The notes: generated from the sequence alone by a model not told the origin. Positions 34,510 through 43,448 are shown, counted from the stretch's first letter. The stretch: 64,000 bases of DNA from UBA6107 sp034430175 (GCA_034430175.1 DAOUFI010000018.1:1-64000), one strand, 5' to 3'. Numbers and translations: made by a program.

Positions 34510-35475
34510 ATGAAAAAATTGATTCCCGTGTTGATCGCTCTGGTATTTCTTATATCAGCTTGCGATATCCTCGGTGGAGCTGCGACTGAAGCTCCGATGA
34601 GCGACGCGCAAATGGCCACGCGTGTGGCGCAGTTACTCGCAACCATGACTACGCCAACCACTGAGATCGTATTTCCTCCCACTCCAACCATGACCGCCAC
34701 TGTCGTGATCTTGCCAACTGAGGAAACGATCGAACCGACCGCGACAGCCACGCTGGAAGTTACCCAAGAGGAGACTGACGCTCCTGAGGCGGAAGAAACC
34801 GCTGCAGCGACCGAAGCCAAACCCACTGGAGAGCCTGAATCAACAGCGACCCTCACTCCAACCGTCTCATCGAATGACCCCGCGGCCCGGTTAGGAACCC
34901 CCTCCGGCGTGGACGACATGAGTAAAGCCGATAACTGGGGTTGGCCGACGGACCAGGATCAGTATCTGAAAGTGGTCTTCAATAACGGCAAAATGCAGAT
35001 GACCGGTTTAACCAAGTTCGCTGGCTGGCGCTTGCCCATGATTGCTCAACAAACTGATACCTATATCGAACTTACCGCTGACTCTGGGAATTGCTCAGGA
35101 AAGGATTCCTACGGTATCATTTTTCGGGTGCCTGTTTTGAAGGACCCATCGCAGGGATACTTGTTTGAAGTGACATGCGATGGTTACTATCGCCTGTGGA
35201 AATGGGATGGCAAGGTCAGCCCGAACGGATTGGCTACCGTGCTTGTTCCCTGGGGGCAATCCTCGCTGATCAATACCGGAGCCAATCAGACAAATCGCCT
35301 GGGAGTTATGGTAAAAAAGGATACTTTCACTCTTTACATGAATGGCGAACAAATCGCCTCTGCCAGCGATAAATCATTTGATGCTGGCTTCTTCGGAGTT
35401 TTTGTCCGAGCCGGGGAGACCTCCGAGTATACGGTCAAATTTGACCAGATGCGATACTGGGAGAACCCGAAATAA
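34510..35475 (+). CDS. Lipoprotein with Thr/Pro linker and LamG-like domain
   Basis: 321 residues from ATG 34510, GGAGG at a 7-nt spacing. Signal peptide KKLIPVLIALVFLISAC with lipobox Cys at about residue 17. Residues 30-125 are a Thr/Pro/Glu-rich linker of the kind often seen in Chloroflexota exported proteins. The C-terminal ~190 residues fold like a concanavalin/LamG-type jelly roll (YIELTADSGNCSGKDSYGI to the end), suggesting carbohydrate or surface binding. Ligand unknown. Confidence 0.82.
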   Translation: MKKLIPVLIALVFLISACDILGGAATEAPMSDAQMATRVAQLLATMTTPTTEIVFPPTPTMTATVVILPTEETIEPTATATLEVTQEETDAPEAEETAAATEAKPTGEPESTATLTPTVSSNDPAARLGTPSGVDDMSKADNWGWPTDQDQYLKVVFNNGKMQMTGLTKFAGWRLPMIAQQTDTYIELTADSGNCSGKDSYGIIFRVPVLKDPSQGYLFEVTCDGYYRLWKWDGKVSPNGLATVLVPWGQSSLINTGANQTNRLGVMVKKDTFTLYMNGEQIASASDKSFDAGFFGVFVRAGETSEYTVKFDQMRYWENPK

Positions 35476-35495
35476 TTATCTATTCTTTGTACATG

Positions 35496-35526
35496 ATGAC
35501 GCCAATGATCTTGGCGTCATTTGTTT
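35496..35526 (+). terminator. Terminator of the lipoprotein gene
   Basis: ATGACGCCAA / TTGGCGTCAT perfect 10-bp arms, followed by TTGTTTT. Confidence 0.9.
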
Positions 35527-35560
35527 TCACAGAAAGATAACCTTTTGAACACGAGGAAAT

Positions 35561-35980
35561 ATGAAATCATATCGAAAAGAACTCTGGTTTGAACTCCCTA
35601 CCCGCGTGGGTTTTGTCAATATCACCGACGAGGTGAGCAGGGCGGTCCGCGAGAGTGGAGTGATGGAAGGGTTGGTATTGGTCAACGCCATGCATATTAC
35701 AGCATCGGTGTTCATCAACGACGACGAATCGGGATTGCATCGTGATTATGCCCATTGGCTGGAGATTCTGGCTCCACACGAGCCGTTGCAGAATTATCAA
35801 CATAATCTGACCGGAGAGGATAATGGCGACGCGCACCTCAAACGTCAGATTATGGGCCGGGAGGTGGTAGTGGCCATCACCGGCGGTCAGCTTGATTTTG
35901 GCCCCTGGGAGCAGATTTTTTACGGTGAATTTGACGGCCGGAGGCGTAAACGCGTTCTCGTCAAAATAATTGGAGAATAA
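35561..35980 (+). CDS. YjbQ family protein
   Basis: 139 residues of the UPF0047/YjbQ family (PF01894): NAMHITASVFINDDESGLHRDY, NGDAHLKRQIMGREV and GQLDFGPWEQIFYGEFDG are the conserved parts. Some members have a side activity as thiamine-phosphate synthase; the main role is unsettled. GAGGAAAT precedes the ATG. Monocistronic, closed by a bidirectional terminator. Confidence 0.93.
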   Translation: MKSYRKELWFELPTRVGFVNITDEVSRAVRESGVMEGLVLVNAMHITASVFINDDESGLHRDYAHWLEILAPHEPLQNYQHNLTGEDNGDAHLKRQIMGREVVVAITGGQLDFGPWEQIFYGEFDGRRRKRVLVKIIGE

Positions 35981-35999
35981 CAGACCCACTTGCGAGATA

Positions 36000-36031
36000 A
36001 AAACACCCGGCAGGATTACTTCCGGGTGTTT
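36000..36031. terminator. Bidirectional terminator
   Basis: AAACACCCGG / CCGGGTGTTT form a perfect 10-bp stem between convergent genes. Confidence 0.88.
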
Positions 36032-36046
36032 GATTGAAACAGGTAG

Positions 36047-36538
36047 CTAATCTTCTGGTTGCTCGAGTTTGACGTATCCAACAATATCAAATTTATATTT
36101 TGGCTCGGAGTAATTGCTGTTATCACCATAATCATAGGTCGAGAATTCTCCTTTGCCATTGACGACCTGAACCATTTGGTAGGAAGTTTTGTTGCTATCC
36201 GCGCCACCCCCAGAGGTGATTGTCAGCTTGAGCACAACCAGATATGTATTTTCGTGATCGTCTGTATAAACATTGCCTTCACCTGAATATGCAGTCTCTT
36301 CCAGGTATTCATACTCGATCTTTTTTTGTTCAAAGTTTTCAACACTGAATGAGACTGATGAAGCCGCGGATTTATTACTAAACGCGCCAATGCTGGCGAT
36401 GATCGCGAGGATCAAGGCGAGCCCTGCGACTGCCAGGGCAATGATAGCCAGGATCGAATTGTTGTTCCTGGGTTTGGGAGCGGGAGGGTAGGGCTGGAAA
36501 TTGGGTTGGTATTGCTGGTAGTTCGGTGGTATCTGCAT
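36047..36538 (-). CDS. Membrane-anchored protein with Pro-rich N-terminus
   Basis: 163 residues from ATG 36538, with GGAGG 6 nt upstream; the longer frame to 36604 lacks a ribosome site. A Pro/Gln/Tyr-rich cytoplasmic start (NYQQYQPNFQPYPPAPKP) leads to one helix (ILAIIALAVAGLALILAIIASIG) and an exposed ~100-residue beta-rich domain, similar in layout to DUF4352-type proteins but not clearly matched. Function unknown. Confidence 0.75.
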   Translation of the reverse strand: MQIPPNYQQYQPNFQPYPPAPKPRNNNSILAIIALAVAGLALILAIIASIGAFSNKSAASSVSFSVENFEQKKIEYEYLEETAYSGEGNVYTDDHENTYLVVLKLTITSGGGADSNKTSYQMVQVVNGKGEFSTYDYGDNSNYSEPKYKFDIVGYVKLEQPED

Positions 36539-36708
36539 CGTTTCCTCCAAATGGGTAGCTTTAAGATCGAGTTGTAGTATAGGCACATTCCGGGTAGATG
36601 TCAATTATTGACATTTATATGATCGCATTCCGCTTGGTTTTGAATATTTGAAACAACATTCGTATTCGTCAATTCAAAAATTCCTAAGACGATTATTGTT
36701 TCTTCTGC

Positions 36709-36714
36709 TAGAAT
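36709..36714 (+). promoter_or_regulatory. -10 box of a likely leaderless methylase transcript
   Basis: TAGAAT ends 7 nt before the ATG at 36722; no ribosome site lies between them. Confidence 0.45.
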
Positions 36715-36721
36715 TATTTCC

Positions 36722-37573
36722 ATGTCTTCCAATCTCATTTACAACGGCGACAACCTTGCCATCCTCCAGTCTCTTCCCTCGGAATCGGTGGATCTCGTCT
36801 ATATCGACCCGCCATTCAACACCGGGCACGCCCAGGCGCGCACGCAATTGCGTACCGAGCGCTCGGAGAACGGCGACCGCATTGGGTTTGCTGGTAACCG
36901 CTACCAGACCGTCAAGCTGGGGTCAAAGGCTTACAACGATTTGTTTGATGACTTTTTGGCTTTTCTTGAACCGCGTCTGATCGAAACCCGCCGTGTGCTC
37001 AAATCCAATGGTAGTCTGTATTTTCACATCGATTACCGCGAAGTGCATTACTGCAAGGTATTGCTTGATCAAATCTTCGGTCGCTCCTCCTTTCTGAACG
37101 AAATCATCTGGGCTTATGATTACGGCGCCCGTACGAAGAAAAAATGGCCAGCCAAGCACGATAACATTCTTTGGTACGCTAAAGACCCTGAACATTACAC
37201 CTTCAATATCGGCGAGATCGAACGCATCCCCTACATGGCCCCCGGACTGGTGGGACCGGAAAAAGCGGCTCGCGGGAAAACACCAACGGATACCTGGTGG
37301 CATACCATCGTCCCCACCAACGGCAAGGAAAAGACCGGTTATCCCACCCAAAAACCACTGGGCATCCTGCGCCGCATCATCATCGCCTCGTCCAACCCGG
37401 GCGACCTGGTGCTCGATTTCTTCGCCGGCAGCGGGACCACCGGCGCGGCCTGCCTGGAACTGGGACGAAATTTCATCCTGGTGGATAACAACCCTCAGGC
37501 ACTGGCCACCATGGCAGAACGCTTTGCTAAAGTAAAAGATATAGAATGGATCAACTATGACCCCTACCTGTGA
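36722..37573 (+). CDS. Solitary beta-class DNA methyltransferase
   Basis: 283 residues. DPPFNTG (motif IV) at about 29-35 precedes DFFAGSGTTGAA (motif I) at about 233-244, the beta order of N6-adenine or N4-cytosine methylases. The recognition part between them is small. No restriction gene lies nearby, so it probably has an epigenetic or protective role. The next gene starts 17 bp inside it. DPPF rather than DPPY does not by itself separate N6A from N4C. Confidence 0.9.
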   Translation: MSSNLIYNGDNLAILQSLPSESVDLVYIDPPFNTGHAQARTQLRTERSENGDRIGFAGNRYQTVKLGSKAYNDLFDDFLAFLEPRLIETRRVLKSNGSLYFHIDYREVHYCKVLLDQIFGRSSFLNEIIWAYDYGARTKKKWPAKHDNILWYAKDPEHYTFNIGEIERIPYMAPGLVGPEKAARGKTPTDTWWHTIVPTNGKEKTGYPTQKPLGILRRIIIASSNPGDLVLDFFAGSGTTGAACLELGRNFILVDNNPQALATMAERFAKVKDIEWINYDPYL

Positions 37574-38258
37574 TGAACTGATCGCGCGACTCCGAGCCAT
37601 GGGCACACCTGAAAACGTGGCCGGGCAGCAGCGCTTTGCCATCCGCGGCGGAGAGCAGCTTGGCGTCTCCGTCACCGATATTCGCAGGCTGGCGCGGGGG
37701 ATTCACGATCACGAATTGGCGCAGCAATTATGGAATTCAGGTATTCACGAGGCGCAGATCCTGGCTGCGTTGGTGGATGAACCGGCAAAGGTAACCCTGG
37801 AACAGATGGAGTCGTGGGTGAGCCAATTCGAATCGTGGGACATCTGCGACGAAACCACCGACGAGCTTTTTATCCACACAGCATATTGCGAACAGGTTAT
37901 CCCGCTTTGGGCCACCCGCGAAGATGAGTTTGTCCGCCGCGCTGCCTTTGCCATGATCGCCGCCCTCTCCATCCACCGTAAAGACCTCCCGGATGTTAAG
38001 GTAAAATCGTATTTTCCGCTTATTGAAGCCGCCGCTGGGGACGAGCGCAACTTTGTCAAGAAAGCGGTCAACTGGGCGCTACGCAACCTGGGCAAGTTTC
38101 GCCCCGGTCTGCGCGCGGACGCGGTGGCTTGTGCCAAGCGGATCTTGCTGCAAAGCAGCATGCAGGGAAGCAAATCCGCGCGCTGGATCGCCAGCGATGC
38201 CCTCAAGGAATTTGAAACGAAATTTGGCAGTGATTACGTAGCTGCCATAAAAGGATAA
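37557..38258 (+). CDS. AlkD-like DNA alkylation repair protein
   Basis: 233 residues built from HEAT-like repeats (PF08713). Conserved segments: VSVTDIRRLARG, WDICDETTDELF, WATREDEFVRRAAFAMIAALS and RNFVKKAVNWALRNLG. AlkD-type glycosylases remove bulky N3/N7-alkyl purines without base flipping. It overlaps the methylase by 17 bp, so the two are co-translated. The NxxKKAVNWALR motif is intact. Confidence 0.92.
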   Translation: MTPTCDELIARLRAMGTPENVAGQQRFAIRGGEQLGVSVTDIRRLARGIHDHELAQQLWNSGIHEAQILAALVDEPAKVTLEQMESWVSQFESWDICDETTDELFIHTAYCEQVIPLWATREDEFVRRAAFAMIAALSIHRKDLPDVKVKSYFPLIEAAAGDERNFVKKAVNWALRNLGKFRPGLRADAVACAKRILLQSSMQGSKSARWIASDALKEFETKFGSDYVAAIKG

Positions 38259-38261
38259 AGA

Positions 38262-39032
38262 ATGAACAAAAACGCGCCCATCCTCGAATTCGATACTGAC
38301 CGCGGCTCGATCACCATGCCCGATCCCTTCGCCATTGGCGTGGGGAAACTCGTGCCTGCACGAGGGGTGCTTTGCTTTTTTAAGGACGTAATCGATAAAC
38401 TGGTGGCGAAAGGCGAACTGACCCTGCTTGGGAATCTCAGTTCCGAATGCGGTTTGAATCCGGTCTATCGTTATGGCAGCAATTCTGACGCGGTGACTGT
38501 TTTGCATCCCGGAATCGGCGCTCCAATGGCAACTGCCTTCCTTGAAGAGTTGATCGCGTGCGGTGTGACCAAATATATTGCCTGCGGCGGCTGCGGCGTG
38601 CTCAATCGTGATATCGTTGCTGGTCATCCGGTGGTGCTGACCTCCGCGGTGCGCGATGAGGGCACCTCATATCACTACATTCCGTTGAGTCGAGAGGCCA
38701 AACCGCATGAAGATGCCGTCATGGCGCTTGAAAAGGCTTGCAATGAATCAGGAGTGGATTATCTGCTGGGGAAAACCTGGACGACGGACGCCTTCTACCG
38801 CGAGACTCGCAACAAGCGCAAGCAGCGCATGGAAGAGGGCTGCGAGGTCGTCGAAATGGAAGCGGCTGCCTTTTTTGCCGTGGCGCAATTCCGTGAGATC
38901 AAGTTCGGGCAGATCGTTTACGGCGGTGACCTGGTGATCCCTGATGGCTGGGACCTGCGCGACTGGATCAGCCGCGATTCCGCGCGTCAATTGTTGTTCG
39001 ATATCGCGGTAAAAGCGGTGAGGCTCCTATAG
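38262..39032 (+). CDS. Nucleoside phosphorylase (PNP/UDP family)
   Basis: 256 residues. The phosphate loop HPGIGAPMATAFLEEL and the ligand segment GCEVVEMEAAAFFAVAQFR are diagnostic of the PNP_UDP_1 family. It splits a nucleoside to base plus ribose-1-phosphate; sequence alone favours a uridine-type enzyme only weakly. AAGGA precedes the ATG. It is 3 bp after the AlkD-like gene and ends the three-gene operon. Confidence 0.9.
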   Translation: MNKNAPILEFDTDRGSITMPDPFAIGVGKLVPARGVLCFFKDVIDKLVAKGELTLLGNLSSECGLNPVYRYGSNSDAVTVLHPGIGAPMATAFLEELIACGVTKYIACGGCGVLNRDIVAGHPVVLTSAVRDEGTSYHYIPLSREAKPHEDAVMALEKACNESGVDYLLGKTWTTDAFYRETRNKRKQRMEEGCEVVEMEAAAFFAVAQFREIKFGQIVYGGDLVIPDGWDLRDWISRDSARQLLFDIAVKAVRLL

Positions 39033-39034
39033 TG

Positions 39035-39092
39035 TCATTGCGAGCGAACGTTTTTGTGAGCGAAGCAACCTCCAAACTGAATTGCTTCGCTC
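39035..39092 (+). repeat. Dispersed 'CATTGCGAGCG' repeat, second copy, with hairpin
   Basis: TCATTGCGAGCGAACG is followed by GAGCGAAGCAA (39058-39068), whose perfect inverse TTGCTTCGCTC lies at 39082-39092, then AATGATTTTT. It shares its core with the copy inside mod at 4611. Here it may also serve as terminator for the phosphorylase operon. Confidence 0.7.
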
Positions 39093-39117
39093 AATGATTT
39101 TTGAATTTACAACAACA

Positions 39118-40050
39118 TTACCCATATAAGTCACGGTGCACCGCGCTGAGGGCGCGAACCTGTTCCACCGCGTGATACGATGACCGTACCAGCGGGGCAC
39201 TTTCCACCCATTTGAAACCGATTTCCAAACCGAACTGCTTCAGTTCTGCGAATTCTTCCAGCGTGTAATACCGCGAAATGGCGATATGCTTACGGCTGGG
39301 TTGCAGATATTGGCCGATGGTCAAAATATCGACTCCCCAACTTTGCAGATCACGCATCACCGCTTTAATCTCGTCCATCGTCTCGCCCAAACCCACCATG
39401 ATGCCTGACTTGGTTAATACGTCCGGATTGAGCTGTTTGGCATGCTGGAGAATAAACTCTGACCACTCATAGTGATCCTGGGGCTGCACAGTTTTAAACA
39501 GCGATGGAACCGTCTCCACGTTGTGGTTGAGAATTTCCGGGCGCGCGTCCATCACGATCTTCAGAGCTTCCAGACTGCCTTTGAAATCCGGGATCAGCAC
39601 CTCCACCGAGCAACCCGGCTGCAATTCGCGTATGCGGCGGATGACGCCGGCAAAGATCGGCGCGCCGCCGTCGCGGCGTTCGTCCCGGTTGACGCTGGTG
39701 ATTACGGCGTGCTTGAGTTCCATGGCTTTGACCGCCTGCGCCACCCGTTCAGGCTCTTCCCAGTCGAGTACGGTGGGCATGCCGTGTTTCACGTCGCAAA
39801 AACGGCAGGAGCGGGTACACACATCGCCGAGCATCAAAAATGTGGCGGTGCCGCTGTTCCAGCATTCACCCATGTTCGGACAGGCGGCTTCTTCGCACAC
39901 GGTATGCAACGCTTTCTTGCGCATCAGCGCTTGCAATTGCGCGTAGGAGTCGCCGCCCGGCACACCGACCTTGATCCAATCGGGGCGGCGCTGCGGGCGT
40001 TCAGTTTTTTGTTCACCGGGTAACCGGTCGCGGGTAGGGGAAATGGCCAT
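39118..40050 (-). CDS. lipA: Lipoyl synthase
   Basis: 310 residues. Both iron-sulfur sites are complete: the auxiliary cluster CEEAACPNMGECW and the radical-SAM CTRSCRFCDV. It inserts two sulfurs into octanoyl groups on lipoyl domains. The C-terminal RSSYHA that closes the family is present. GGAG before the ATG. Standalone gene. Confidence 0.97.
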   Translation of the reverse strand: MAISPTRDRLPGEQKTERPQRRPDWIKVGVPGGDSYAQLQALMRKKALHTVCEEAACPNMGECWNSGTATFLMLGDVCTRSCRFCDVKHGMPTVLDWEEPERVAQAVKAMELKHAVITSVNRDERRDGGAPIFAGVIRRIRELQPGCSVEVLIPDFKGSLEALKIVMDARPEILNHNVETVPSLFKTVQPQDHYEWSEFILQHAKQLNPDVLTKSGIMVGLGETMDEIKAVMRDLQSWGVDILTIGQYLQPSRKHIAISRYYTLEEFAELKQFGLEIGFKWVESAPLVRSSYHAVEQVRALSAVHRDLYG

Positions 40051-40115
40051 ATCAACTCCAGCGGCTATTATAACTGAGTCCGGGAGGAGATATGGGTTAT
40101 GGATTGTAATAATAA

Positions 40116-40877
40116 TTAATGACTGTTGATCTTGTAGCCCAGGCGACCGATATTGTCGATAATGTTGGATTGCGCGCCGACGCTCTCGAATTCCTGGCGC
40201 AGCAGATAGACCAGGTATTTGAGACGATTGCGGATGGCAGGAGAATCCTTGCCCCAGATTTTCTCGGTCAATTCCTGGTAAGGGACCAACCGCGGTGCGT
40301 TTTGGATGAGCATGTAGAGCACTTCGAACATCTTGCCGGTAAGCTGGATGGATTTGCCGTTCAAGAAAGCTTCATGGGTATCCAGATCAAGCACCAGACC
40401 AAGGTTCTCCACAGCGATCCGGTCCAGCTTCTTGCGGTTGCCGGAGCGGCGTAGCACCGATTCGATGCGTGCCACGACTTCCTTCTGGTTAAAAGGTTTT
40501 GTGATGTAATCATCGGCGCCCATTTGCAGTGCCTTGATGATGCTGTCAGTCTGGTTCATTGCCGATAGGATAATGATTGGCACATCAGAGATCTCCTGCA
40601 CTTTGTCGATGGTCTGCCAGCCGTCCATTTCGGGCATCATCATATCAAGCAAGATCAACGAGGGCTGCACTTCAGTCATTTTACCAAGTGCTTCCTTGCC
40701 GTTTGCAGCACCGGCTACATCATACCCTTCGCGCAGGAGGATTTGTTTCAAGAGCGTTACGGTATCGGGTTCATCATCGATGACCAGTAATTTACGTCGT
40801 CCTTGTTCGTTCACTCGATCGAGATCAACGCCTTCAGCAACTGTATTCTCCAGAGCGGTATCATTTTTTGTGGTCAT
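40116..40877 (-). CDS. OmpR/PhoB-type response regulator, second of a tandem pair
   Basis: 253 residues. A ~27-residue N-terminal extension (EGVDLDRVNEQGRRK) precedes the receiver, whose phospho-acceptor is Asp 78 (LILLDMMMPEMDG), with DDEPD at 34-38 and the K of TKPFN. The C-terminal winged helix is complete (RNRLKYLVYLLRQEFE). It is about 60% similar to the regulator upstream. No kinase is adjacent. Transcription may be controlled by the leader structure at 40897-40990. Confidence 0.92.
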   Translation of the reverse strand: MTTKNDTALENTVAEGVDLDRVNEQGRRKLLVIDDEPDTVTLLKQILLREGYDVAGAANGKEALGKMTEVQPSLILLDMMMPEMDGWQTIDKVQEISDVPIIILSAMNQTDSIIKALQMGADDYITKPFNQKEVVARIESVLRRSGNRKKLDRIAVENLGLVLDLDTHEAFLNGKSIQLTGKMFEVLYMLIQNAPRLVPYQELTEKIWGKDSPAIRNRLKYLVYLLRQEFESVGAQSNIIDNIGRLGYKINSH

Positions 40878-40896
40878 ATTATCCTCGCTAAGATAT

Positions 40897-40990
40897 GAAA
40901 AACCAGCCTATGGGGCCGGTTTCGCTCTCTGCTCGCCAGGTACCCCCTCTGCCTGATAGCGCAGAGAAAGCGACCAATTAAAGTACCTGG
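40897..40990 (-). promoter_or_regulatory. Structured leader with attenuator-like terminator between the twin regulators
   Basis: On the minus strand CCAGGTAC (40990-40983) pairs with GTACCTGG (40943-40936) around CTCTGC / GCAGAG. A third segment, GCAGAGAGCG (40932-40923), can instead pair with CGCTTTCTCTGC (40972-40961). A stem AACCGGCC / GGCTGGTT with TTTTTC follows at 40921-40897, 20 nt before the ATG. The alternatives resemble an antiterminator/terminator switch. No known riboswitch class was recognised. Confidence 0.5.
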
Positions 40991-41048
40991 GTCATCACTC
41001 CCTGATCGATCATGATTACCGTTATTTCTTCATCAACCTCGATTTTTT

Positions 41049-41813
41049 CTATTTAGTGATCAGTTTATAGCCGAGGCGATCGATGTTTTGTATGATCTCC
41101 TGCTTCTCGTCGATGTCCAAAAATTCCTTACGTAATAAGTACACCAGGTATTTCAACCTGTTGCGGATCGAAGTGGAGTTTTCGCCCCAAACTTCTTCAG
41201 CAATATCGTTGTAGTTCACCACCTTAGGCGCGTTCCTGGCCAGGATGGCGAGCACTTCAAACATCTTCCCTGTCAACTGAATCTTTTTCCCGTGATAGGT
41301 GACTTCGTATGTCTTAAGATCGATGGTTAGGTTGACGTCGGGGAAAGAAAGTGCACTAACTGTGGCTTGTTTTTCAGCGCGCCGCAGTACGGTGTTTACA
41401 CGTGCGACGATTTCATCGGTATTGAACGGTTTTGTGATGTAATCATCCGTGCCCGCGTGCAGCATCTTGACGATCTCATCCTTGCGATCGACTGCGGATA
41501 GAATGATTACGGGAACATCGCTGATCTTGCGGATTTCTTCAAGCGTCTGCATGCCGTTCATTTCTGGCATGAGCAGATCAAGCAGGACAATTGATGGATT
41601 GACTTCAGCGAATTTTGCAAGTGCTTCTTTCCCGCCGTTCGCGCCGGATACGTTGAAACCACTGCTGATGAAGATGTGTTTAATCAACGTCACTGTATCT
41701 GGTTCATCATCGATGACCAGAACCGTTTTTCTGTCTTTTTGTTGTAGGTTGTCCAGATCGACACCATTACCGGTAAGGATGCTGCGTTCTTCTATGGAGT
41801 TTCCTTGTTCCAT
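41049..41813 (-). CDS. OmpR/PhoB-type response regulator, first of a tandem pair
   Basis: 254 residues. Same architecture as the following paralog: N-terminal extension (GVDLDNLQQKDRK), receiver with acceptor Asp 79 (IVLLDLLMPEMNG) and Lys in TKPFN, and a winged helix (RNRLKYLVYLLRKEF). The shared GVDLD extension in front of the receiver is not usual in OmpR-type regulators and probably has a common role, for example binding a partner. A promoter lies about 100 bp upstream. Confidence 0.92.
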   Translation of the reverse strand: MEQGNSIEERSILTGNGVDLDNLQQKDRKTVLVIDDEPDTVTLIKHIFISSGFNVSGANGGKEALAKFAEVNPSIVLLDLLMPEMNGMQTLEEIRKISDVPVIILSAVDRKDEIVKMLHAGTDDYITKPFNTDEIVARVNTVLRRAEKQATVSALSFPDVNLTIDLKTYEVTYHGKKIQLTGKMFEVLAILARNAPKVVNYNDIAEEVWGENSTSIRNRLKYLVYLLRKEFLDIDEKQEIIQNIDRLGYKLITK

Positions 41814-41915
41814 CTCCCACGACTCCTATTTGCTCAGTGTGATCCAAAGCTTTACGAATAAAGGTAATAATCCGGTTAGTCTATTCAATTTCAATTAGTA
41901 TACCAGCGTAATAAA

Positions 41916-41943
41916 ATTATAGCATGACAGCATGGGAATACAA
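41916..41943 (-). promoter_or_regulatory. Promoter of the twin response regulators
   Basis: On the minus strand TTGTAT (41943-41938), a 16-base spacer, and TATAAT (41921-41916). Confidence 0.7.
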
Positions 41944-42002
41944 GTAAATAATTCATAACGCGTGTTATACTGCCAATGTATTTAAATTAGGAAGAGGTTC
42001 AG

Positions 42003-42689
42003 ATGCTCTACTTGATTTCAACTCCGATTGGCAATCTGGGAGATATTTCCCAACGCGCCCTCGATACGATAAAAGAATGCGATCTGGTGGTGAGCGAAGA
42101 TACTCGGAAAACCGGGTTTTTGCTGAATCACTTCGGTATTAAAAAGCCGCAATTCTCCTTCAGAGAAGATAATGAACAAAAAGCCCTCCCAAAAGTGATG
42201 AGTGAACTCGCGGCGGGCAGAACGATCGGGTTGGTCACCGATGCGGGAACGCCTGCCATCTCTGATCCTGGTTTCATCCTGGTTCGGGCAGCACTTGCCG
42301 AATCCATTCCGGTGACAGCCATCCCCGGGCCAACCGCGCTGATCATGGCGGTGGTGCTTTCAGGATTACCTGTACACAGTTTCACCTTCCGCGGTTTCGG
42401 ACCGCGCAAGAGCGGCCCGCGCAAACGCTGGCTGGCAGTAGATCAGAATTCCCCGCATACGCTCGTGTTCTACGAAAGTCCTTATCGTCTGGATGATTTC
42501 CTTGCCGACGCCATCGAAGTCTACGGCGATCGGCCGGCAGCCATCGCCAATGACTTGACAAAGAAGTTCGAGTTGGTGATGCGCGGAAAACTGAGCGAGT
42601 TGCTTGAGCAAATTAAAAAAGAACCCCCGCGCGGCGAGTATTGCATAGTGATCGGTGGCATAGGGGAGATAGCGAAAGAAGCTGATTAA
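42003..42689 (+). CDS. rsmI: 16S rRNA (cytidine-1402-2'-O)-methyltransferase
   Basis: 228 residues, somewhat shorter than the E. coli enzyme because it lacks the C-terminal extension. LYLISTPIGNLGDISQRAL and VSEDTRKTGFLLNHF at the N-terminus, and TDAGTPAISDPGF near 76, are the RsmI signatures. It 2'-O-methylates C1402 in the decoding centre. AGGAAGAGG lies before the ATG. It converges with and overlaps the transporter gene by 4 bp. Confidence 0.96.
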   Translation: MLYLISTPIGNLGDISQRALDTIKECDLVVSEDTRKTGFLLNHFGIKKPQFSFREDNEQKALPKVMSELAAGRTIGLVTDAGTPAISDPGFILVRAALAESIPVTAIPGPTALIMAVVLSGLPVHSFTFRGFGPRKSGPRKRWLAVDQNSPHTLVFYESPYRLDDFLADAIEVYGDRPAAIANDLTKKFELVMRGKLSELLEQIKKEPPRGEYCIVIGGIGEIAKEAD

Positions 42690-43441
42690 CGCGCAGGCAG
42701 GATGTTGAACCGGGTATGCGTATCGTAATAATCTTCGTTTTCCGCGCGTTTTAGTTTGGCTACCACCCAGTAGGTGACGGGGGTCATCAGCACTTCTATG
42801 CCCACTTTAAATATGTAATTTGTCACCACCAACGACCAAAAGATCACCCAGGGGAACACCCCAAAAAGACTGGCGACTCCGATAAAGATCAATGAATCAA
42901 CCCCTTCACCTACCAGCGTGCTGCCGATGGTTCGGGACCATAGCCATTTACCTTTGGTCAGCACTTTCATGCGAGCCAGGATGACCGAGTTGGTGAACTC
43001 GCCAGCCAGGTAAGCCGAAAGGCTGGCAAGAACAATTCCGCCACTAATCATGCCGCCTAGGACGTTGTTATATGCTGTTTGCCCGGTGATAGATTGCCAT
43101 GTGGCTTCACCCGGCATGATACCCACCAGCCACAACACCAGGGCGCTGAGCGCGAGACAGGCAAACCCCGTCCAGATCACCCGGCGCGACTGTTTGAAGC
43201 CATATACTTCAGTAAGCACGTCGCCGAAGATGTAGCTGATCGGGAACAGGATGGTACCGCCATCAAAGGATAGGCGTAGGCCGAAGATCGACACACCCCA
43301 GTCGATGATCTTTGCCGATGACGCGATGTTGCTGATGATCAGAACTGTTACAAACAAGGCCATCACCAGGTCAAGGTAATGGAAATCGTGAGTGCGTTGA
43401 TTGGTTTTTATTTCATTTGATATTTTGTCTTCATTCATCAT
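42686..43441 (-). CDS. Queuosine precursor transporter, YhhQ (VUT) family
   Basis: 251 residues with six helices. SFDGGTILFPISYIFGDVLTEVYGF and the later GEFTNSVILARMKVLTKGKWLW and TIGSTLVGEGVDSLIF are the family signatures. It imports preQ0/preQ1 or queuine across the membrane, supplying the Tgt enzyme encoded 5 kb away. A TATACT box ends 7 nt before the ATG with no ribosome site, so the message may be leaderless. Confidence 0.93.
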   Translation of the reverse strand: MMNEDKISNEIKTNQRTHDFHYLDLVMALFVTVLIISNIASSAKIIDWGVSIFGLRLSFDGGTILFPISYIFGDVLTEVYGFKQSRRVIWTGFACLALSALVLWLVGIMPGEATWQSITGQTAYNNVLGGMISGGIVLASLSAYLAGEFTNSVILARMKVLTKGKWLWSRTIGSTLVGEGVDSLIFIGVASLFGVFPWVIFWSLVVTNYIFKVGIEVLMTPVTYWVVAKLKRAENEDYYDTHTRFNILPAR

Positions 43442-43448
43442 GACCGCA

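Noticed and set aside
39035..39092. Possible CRISPR-like repeat
   Set aside because: Only two dispersed copies in the window and no regular spacers; it is an interspersed palindromic repeat.
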